From: Erodium maritimum
Lineage: Eukaryota > Streptophyta > Magnoliopsida > Geraniales > Geraniaceae
Assembly (NCBI GenBank): GCA_963921825.1
Contig: OY997593.1
Location: forward strand, 56,714,039-56,778,038
Length of the DNA: 64,000 bases
Direction: 5' to 3'
The notes under the pieces were generated by a model that saw nothing but the letters and a program-made list of their open reading frames with translations, was not told the DNA's origin and made no database searches. Position 1 is the stretch's first letter. Each line of letters begins with the position of its first letter. Positions 58,151 through 64,000 of this stretch are shown here, piece after piece. The position numbers and the translations under genes are program-made.

Positions 58151-59152
58151 GACAAACCTATAGTCAAAACTGGAAAAAAGATCTCTTCTACCTCTTCGTG
58201 AGGTTCTCTCTACCCGTTAGGGTTTACTGTTGTCGTCGCCGTCCCTCACGTCGCCAGCCTCGCCGCCGTCCTCCTCATTCTCCGAATCTTCCCCACCGGT
58301 TCTCTCCGTCTTAGTTTTCATCCTATCCTCTCCACCAGAGATGGTTCTCCCAGTTTCCCGCCGTCCATACGGTGGCACGCCCTAGGCCACCATGGATGCA
58401 GGAGCATCCTCCCCGGCCTCGCCCCATCATGATCGACCCGACCTTGGCGTCTATGGTCATGTATCGTCGGGATGCGTGGTCCAAGCAGGAAGGTGCACCG
58501 GGACCGTTGTGGTTGTACCCGCTGCTCTGGATTAGAGCACCACCGATGGAGCCGGACCGGGTTCTCGAATCACGTCACTGGATGTTCTGGATTCCTGTTG
58601 AAAACGGGAATTCCGATAGGGTTCCCAGTCGTATGGTGTCGCCGCTGGCGTCACCCCTGGACGGAGAGCAGTGGATGCCGCTGGGACCAGCAAAGGGTCA
58701 AGCATTGGGGATAGAGGTTCGTGCAGGAGTAGCTGGACTGCAGTTGGAGGGACTTGACCCTCCGCATGACGAATGATAGGACCCGACAGGAGTGAAATGG
58801 TCATATTGGGACCTGTATCCACAGACCCGGGGCTACTACTGTCGGGGAGTCTCGGGAAATCCATACCAAAGGCATTACTTCCTGATTATTATTCTGTTTT
58901 AGGTCGAATAAATTTTTGGCTAGCTAGGTTGTTTAGGTATTTTCATTTAATGTCTCGCTGTTTTGAGACGTTGGTTAAGAGTTATCTTGAGTTTGTGCCT
59001 ACGATTTCAAGTAGGCTTAATTATGGGTCCATGAGCGCCAAGCCTTCTACGGTCGGCTCGGACATACATCTGGAACCCGGGACGGTCACGTCCCTGTCTT
59101 GTTTGATTACCTATTGGTATTTATGAAAGTCTCCGGTTACCCGTTTAAAAAA
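58151..59152 (+). mobile_element. LINE-derived insertion (plus), 15-bp TSD
   Basis: AAACACCAGAATCTG (58136-58150) and AAACACCAGAACCTG (59153-59167) flank the element with one difference, the second directly after a poly(A) (59147-59155). It starts with a CT-rich leader and GTTAGGGTTTACTG, contains a 135-codon frame (58372-58776) rich in Pro/Arg/Met, and ends with a 3' tail around GTATTTATGAAAGTCTCCGG. There is no RT or known domain. At 1.0 kb it is the smallest well-bounded example here. Confidence 0.68.
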
Positions 59153-59167
59153 AAACACCAGAACCTG

Positions 59168-59839
59168 AGTACATGAAGGTAGATCACAATACAAACCCAA
59201 ACATTGGCATACAAGCTCATCCTCAACGCGATCACAACAAGGGAAGAAAGAACTGAAAAAAGGTCTGGAAACTCAAATTTTACAAACATTAAGCACATAG
59301 CAGTAAACTAGGTCTAAAATCCTGATTTTCCTTCCGTGAAGAACACAAGAAAAAACAAGGTTAAAACCCGAATTTTCCAACCATTAAGCTCAGGATGATA
59401 TCAACATAATCCAACTGATTGGAAAATAAAGTAGAACCCCGTGTCTCATTAGGACCATCAACCTATCAGAGAGATTGGAAGATGGTCACTAACTAGTCGA
59501 CGACCAACACCGTAAACGATAGAGACATATTGGATGGTAAAACCCACCCGAACACATTAAACCAAAAATCGAAAGTGAAGGTAAATAGTTGAAAGACAGA
59601 ATTTCCAAACCACTTGTCGACGGCCAACACCTAAAACCAACGAATCCTAACTACGGATATGGAAGGAAGTAGGTGCATACCAAGTAGATAACGATAAAGG
59701 TATAATAAGGGGACACAACTTATAAGCATAAGAGTTGGGGAACCAGTACCAACACCACAACAAACCACCAGACCCACGACGATCAACAACTGAGTAGATG
59801 AACTAGTAAATGGAATCCCGGGCATAAAAATAAACAGTT
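59168..59839. other. Intergenic DNA, nothing recognised
   Basis: Noncoding spacer with a GCCAACACC/TCGTCGAC-like short repeat (59500-59515 and 59612-59630). It ends at the LTR start. Confidence 0.45.
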
Positions 59840-61332
59840 TGATGTAGGCATAAAATGTATCGGTTTTGGATGTTTTTAGCCCACATTATTGAGCTTTTTA
59901 GTTCGGGGGCTGTACAATTTGGTGCACTTTTCTCTCATTACTCGTACTTTGTCTCTCATTGTGTTTTGTAGGTGCTTTGATCGCAAAAAGGGCAAAAATA
60001 GAGGAAAACCTGGGCTTAGGAGTTTTGGAAGCTGGCTGATCTTGCGAAGGGAATAACTCCCTCATACAAACTCCGAATTACTTCATATAATATATCAAAT
60101 TGAAGAGAATTCAAAGATCTACAACTGTCGTCAAGGGACTGTCACTGTTCGGATACGGGAAGGGGCCCGTTCCGGGCCTCATTCCGGCCCGTTTTTGGGC
60201 CCATACCGGGCCACGCTCCGGGCCACATGCGTCAGGCCTTCTCCCAGCTCCGTTTTTGGCATAAAATAGGAAATTTCCTCATTCAAAAGCCAAATTTACC
60301 TATTCCAATTCCTATTTTGGAGTAGGGAAAGAGGTCTTAAAGTCCTATATATAGAAGAGCACCCATTAAGAAAGAAGAACGGGTATTGGGCATTATTTTA
60401 GAGAGATTGAGAGTTAGGGTTTGAGTTTTGGTGAGAGAGAAGTGCTTAGGAACAAGGATTGAAGCAAAACTATTGAAGTTTCATCATTGAATTGGTATTT
60501 TGTATCAACTTTACCTTTCAATTATGTTTATCTCTTGTTCTTTTTCATCTTTGTGTTCTTCCTTCTTCTCCATGAACTAAATTTCCATTGATCTAGGGCT
60601 TGGAGAAGCAATATGAGTAATTGATTCAATGGGTTGGTGGTTATGTTGTGCAATTTGTGTTTAGGATAATGTTTACATAATTTGGAATTAATGCTTCATC
60701 AAATTGATCACTTGATAGTTGATTAGGTTTTAGCACTCAATAATCGAAAGCTGAGAGTGATAAAAGGACTAAGGATTATGTAACTCGGGTTTAAATCTAG
60801 TCTCTAATAAATTTAGGTTAACACGAGTGTAACAGCTATAGGCGTATAAACCGAAAGTTAGAGGAGTTCATGAATCATAATGCTGTATGTCTCACTACAC
60901 CCAGATTAGAAATAACTAGGTGGTCAGATTATTAGGGACCTAATTCGATCGAAAGATGTTTAGGACCAGTCGAGAGAACTTCCGTTACCTTTACACTTAC
61001 CTTTTTTGCACATGTAAACACAAATCCCTGCGAATTAATCGTCATATTGTGACCCCGTTAAATTCCTAGATCACCTTTTCTTTGAATTTCACAACATCTG
61101 CTATTTTTGCCTCGTATTTGTTCTCACTTTACTTTAATTGCCTTTTCAACTTACTATTTACATCTTTAAAACCAAAAACAAATCTTTTCAGAAACAGATT
61201 AACTAACGGATTTTAAATCGAGTGTCTGTTTTACTGCTCCCTTGGGTACGATAACCGGACTTGAACCGAAATACTACTTGACGACAGGTGCGCTTGCCGC
61301 GCCCTTTTTGTGAGTTAATTCTCAGGGCGTCA
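59840..61332 (+). mobile_element. Athila/Tat-type Gypsy 5' LTR
   Basis: The sequence starts TGATGTAGGCATAAA and ends CA at 61332, seven bases before TGGCGCCGTTGCTGGGGAGC (61339 on). That motif is the primer-binding site hallmark of the plant Athila/Tat branch of Ty3/Gypsy. The LTR is about 1.49 kb with a GGGCCC/CCGGGCC block at 60160-60230 and an AGTCCTATATATAGAAG promoter-like site near 60342. No matching 3' LTR is within the window. Confidence 0.65.
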
Positions 61333-61338
61333 AGTTAA

Positions 61339-61358
61339 TGGCGCCGTTGCTGGGGAGC
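61339..61358 (+). other. Primer-binding site of the Athila/Tat-type element
   Basis: TGGCGCCGTTGCTGGGGAGC, one base different from the usual TGGCGCCGTTGCCGGGG. It is just downstream of the LTR and upstream of the first ATG. Confidence 0.7.
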
Positions 61359-61451
61359 AACTAAAGCAACACTTATATTTTTAATTTGTGTTGAGACTTT
61401 TCATTTTTTTCATATATATATTTTCAGTTAATTCATTGCAATATAAATTTT

Positions 61452-61623
61452 ATGGAGAATTGGTATGATAATAATGTGTATTGTGATTTGTGTGGAGCTA
61501 GCGGTTATGTTATGTATGATTGTGAGGGTTATGTGAAAGCAATTCCCTATAGTCAATTATGGGAGGGGGGAGGAGCCACCACCGGCGAGTGCTGTGGCCG
61601 GAGGCCACAACGATCGTCGGTTG
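61452..61623 (+). pseudogene. Start of a Gypsy gag-like frame with zinc knuckle
   Basis: ATG 61452 opens MENWYDNNVYCDLCGASGYV, with a CX2CX4(Y for H)X4C pattern ending in DC, i.e. a zinc knuckle whose His is Tyr. The frame leaves this context at about 61560, where sequence of other origin begins, and stops a little later. It is the first part of the internal region of the LTR element; the rest is lost. Confidence 0.5.
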
Positions 61624-61981
61624 AAGCATAAAGAAAATGGCCACGGATGGGGTGCAAACGTAGGGTTTGGTGAAACAGAGAGAAAAAGGTGTGGCCCTTC
61701 TTTTGTGTCAGTTATAATTGTATTTTTTTTTGCTAATAACAAGATTAATTCGAACGCTACCAGCTCATTAGGGCCTTTAAGGCCAGGCGTGGTCGATAGG
61801 GTGGGTGAGTTTGTTTCTACCGTTGAGCTTCGGATCGATAGAAATGACACCAACTTGGAGTTGATTCCAAAGAAAACCCACCTGAGAATAGGTCTCATCT
61901 AAGACCGATAGTTCTTTGTAATGTCTTGTATTAAATAATCTCTTTGATCATAGTCAATGAAACCGCTACTTACTTACTTAC
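61560..61981 (+). mobile_element. Possible small non-LTR insertion with TTAC tail
   Basis: It begins abruptly with GGAGCCACCACCGGCGAGTG and ends in TTGTATTAAATAATCTC ... CGC followed by TACTTACTTACTTAC. A 3' tail ending in a short tandem repeat fits a non-LTR element. An open frame on each strand (61557-61902) has no domain. No target duplication is found. Confidence 0.35.
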
Positions 61982-62699
61982 TCTTGTGATATCCATATGT
62001 CCCGTACATATGGAGAATCCTTTCGGATTTAGTCGGAGAGGTGGTCGAAGGGTATTGGAATTGGGGACTAGCACCCGAAATCCATTGTTGCTATCCTGCT
62101 TCTCTTAGGATCATCTAGCACTAGAGGGTCAACCCATTAGTTCTCTAATGGAGAGTAATGGACGAGCTTTGGAGGTTAAGGTGATTCAAGCTGTTGTTAA
62201 TGCTGCAAGAGATTCTCATACATGTAGTAGACCTAGACCATGTTTCTACTCCACACGACTATGCCTTTTCTGTCTTTTCTTTCAAACGAAATTACTTTTA
62301 GAAAATAATTATTTTTTAGCGATGACCGTAACTATATATTAAATGCAAGATTTAGGCCACCTAAAATAGAAAAAATCACCAAGCAACGGTAATAAGAACT
62401 ATGAAAACAAGCCTCAACATCATGGGGCGAAGAAAACGGACGTTCAAAGTAAAAGCTCATGTACCGAAATGCTTCTCAAGAATGTTTAGAAGGTTATGCT
62501 GCGATAGCGTCCAAAGAAACCGGTACAATGAATCCAAACGGGAAGCTAATATAGAGCATGCCCCTTTCCGGATAATTAACGCCTAGGCAGGCTCTATACT
62601 CTTCTAATGATCCATCATGTGTTATCCTCCCTAAAATGAAAAAGTAGGGATCCAAGAACGCGAGAGTCTTGGATCCCGATCGAGATGGTAAACGATTAT
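61982..62699. other. Intergenic DNA, nothing recognised
   Basis: No supported gene; the open frames at 62148 and 62401 are short and without domains. It may include the LINE 3' region of the element to the right. Confidence 0.4.
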
Positions 62700-64000
62700 C
62701 GTGCTAGAACTTGATGGAATCACTGCCATCATAAGTCCAGTGAAGCGATGTTGTCAGTCGACCCACCCACCGGACCCCGAGGTCCTTATTAATCAAGACG
62801 GGGGTGCTTACTACCCCCAACCGTTGTTCGGTGCGCCTCTTGGGAGAGAAGACGTAGCCAAGTCCCGAGTAAAACACGGTTGGTCCTTCGTTCGACTCCT
62901 TAGGAAGGAGTGGGAGAGACCATTGGGGAGTGGTAGATGTAATCGATGCCCTCTTCTTGGAATTGAGGAAGCGTCCGGATCGTCTAGACAAGTCTCCTTG
63001 ACGGGAAAAGACTTGACTTGTGCATCTAGGTGCCATGTCGAATACTCGTTCCTGGCAAGAAAATATCTAACACGGTCATTAGAGGAGGCCTCTTCCACAA
63101 ATGCTTTTCCCTTGTCTATAGCATCCATCGATTTCAGTTCCACGAGGGTAAAGTTTGGCGTCTAACGACCAGACGACCCCCTCAAATAGGCCCAGTTGGT
63201 CCTCGGGGTTAGCCTTCTATGGAAGGCCCAAGAGCCAACCAATCTTGGATCAACAAGGGATCGAAGAGACGACCCCTATCCCTGAGACCTGATTGATAGG
63301 CCGACACCAGGTGTCCAACACAGATACATCCAAAGCAATGATCCGCCAGGTGTTCATAAGAAATATGCAAAAGAGTCTGTACCTCAGACTTGGAGAGTCG
63401 AAACCAAAGCTGATTCTATAGGGGTAGATGGACATCCACCTATACCCTGATCTACGTGAAGTCCCCCCAACTCATGTCATTCGTTTCGCCGTCCATCTCT
63501 AGACAAGTGCCAAGAGAGCTCCCTAGGAGAAAAACGATTCCCCGATTCCATGCCCCCGCCGATAGATTGGAGATACGAGCCCACACCGTTAAGTGTGTGA
63601 AGATAATATCTCGAGGCTTCATCTGAGGTTTCAGGTTCGTAAAGAGCACCATGGAGCGACGAAACGCCCAAGGTTCCCCAACTAACACTCGAGCCCGTTC
63701 TTTAGCAGACCGAAAGAAAAAGTACACAAAACGTCCTTAAGAAGACGAGCCTCTACATCTTGGAGCTACCATAAATCACCTAGCCAGTCGACCAAAGAAT
63801 GGTAGAAGAAATGTTTCATAGTAAACACCCTCGCCACCACCGGGTATGCGAAATTAAGGCCTTAATCACACAAAATTACTAGGGGCACCACAACCTCCAC
63901 CTCTTTACTAGCGAAACTTACCATCTTAGGTAGCCCCGAAATTCCCCATGCTAGGATGTCCAATGTCCTTCTGTCAAATTGTGTTCACACAATCCTACAA
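62700..64000 (-). pseudogene. LINE ORF1 (DUF4283 and CCHC), runs off right edge
   Basis: Minus strand from 63727: FFRSAKERARVLVGEPWAF ... FTHLTVWARISNLSAG ... GSSLGTCLEMDG, which follows the DUF4283 pattern (GxPWxF, then WxRIxxLS, then G..LG). At about 63370-63300 comes YEHLADHCFGCICVGHLVSA, a CCHC knuckle with the last Cys changed to Tyr. A stop separates the two. Downstream (63143-62700) is a Ser/Arg-rich region without domain. It is a plant L1-type ORF1 relic, or part of a larger element that continues beyond the window. Confidence 0.65.

Noticed and set aside
1..64000. CRISPR arrays, bacterial operons, rRNA or complete tRNA genes
   Set aside because: None seen; tandem arrays here are satellites without regular spacers, and tRNA-like boxes lack a full cloverleaf.

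Overview
The window is nuclear DNA of a flowering plant, most likely a eudicot; I cannot name the species. This rests on genes with plant-type spliced structures (a Bet1/SFT1-like SNARE, a PEPKR2-type kinase, a phytocyanin, a TED7-like proline-rich membrane protein) set in a dense field of plant transposons (PIF/Harbinger, hAT, Mutator-like, CACTA, Ty1/Copia, Ty3/Gypsy solo LTRs, LINEs, TRIM). There are no bacterial features and no CRISPR arrays.

Host genes. Four can be supported: a Bet1/SFT1-like Qc-SNARE (four coding exons, +, 7396-9872, 133 aa); a PEPKR2-like Ser/Thr kinase (three coding exons, -, 15960-18142, 454 aa); an intronless TED7-like proline-rich single-pass membrane protein (-, 44170-45468, 432 aa); and a two-exon uclacyanin-like phytocyanin (-, 51804-52754, 174 aa). 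The splice joins keep frame exactly in all three spliced genes. The four are unrelated housekeeping or cell-wall/secretory genes separated by transposons, and nothing indicates that they act as a cluster.

Transposon layout. 1-7 kb: TRIM, degenerate LINE and Gypsy remnants. 10.3-10.9 kb: two back-to-back Harbinger-type MITEs. 11.27-15.67 kb: a hAT element with an exact 8-bp target duplication, containing a Mutator-like foldback element and a Harbinger element that itself contains a second hAT element with its own exact 8-bp duplication. 19.2-20.9 kb: a second foldback Mutator-like element with an exact 9-bp duplication. 20.97-28.7 kb: a decayed Copia retrotransposon (-) split by a 3.07-kb solo LTR. 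29-31.4 kb: LINE ORF1 remains. 32.33-44.09 kb: a tandem segmental duplication, each unit carrying a Harbinger transposase; only the first unit was later hit by a CACTA element and by another Harbinger, which in turn received a solo LTR. 46-64 kb: several LINE-derived insertions lacking a reverse transcriptase (one with an RRM-type ORF1), an Athila/Tat-type LTR with primer-binding site, and another LINE ORF1 running off the right edge.

Most informative are the nested insertions whose boundaries are proved by exact target-site duplications, the paired occupied and empty sites in the segmental duplication, and the recurring LINE derivatives without ORF2. I found no convincing new multi-gene system; the candidate novelties are transposon families (foldback elements with mirrored satellite arrays and a shared core, and ORF1-only LINEs).
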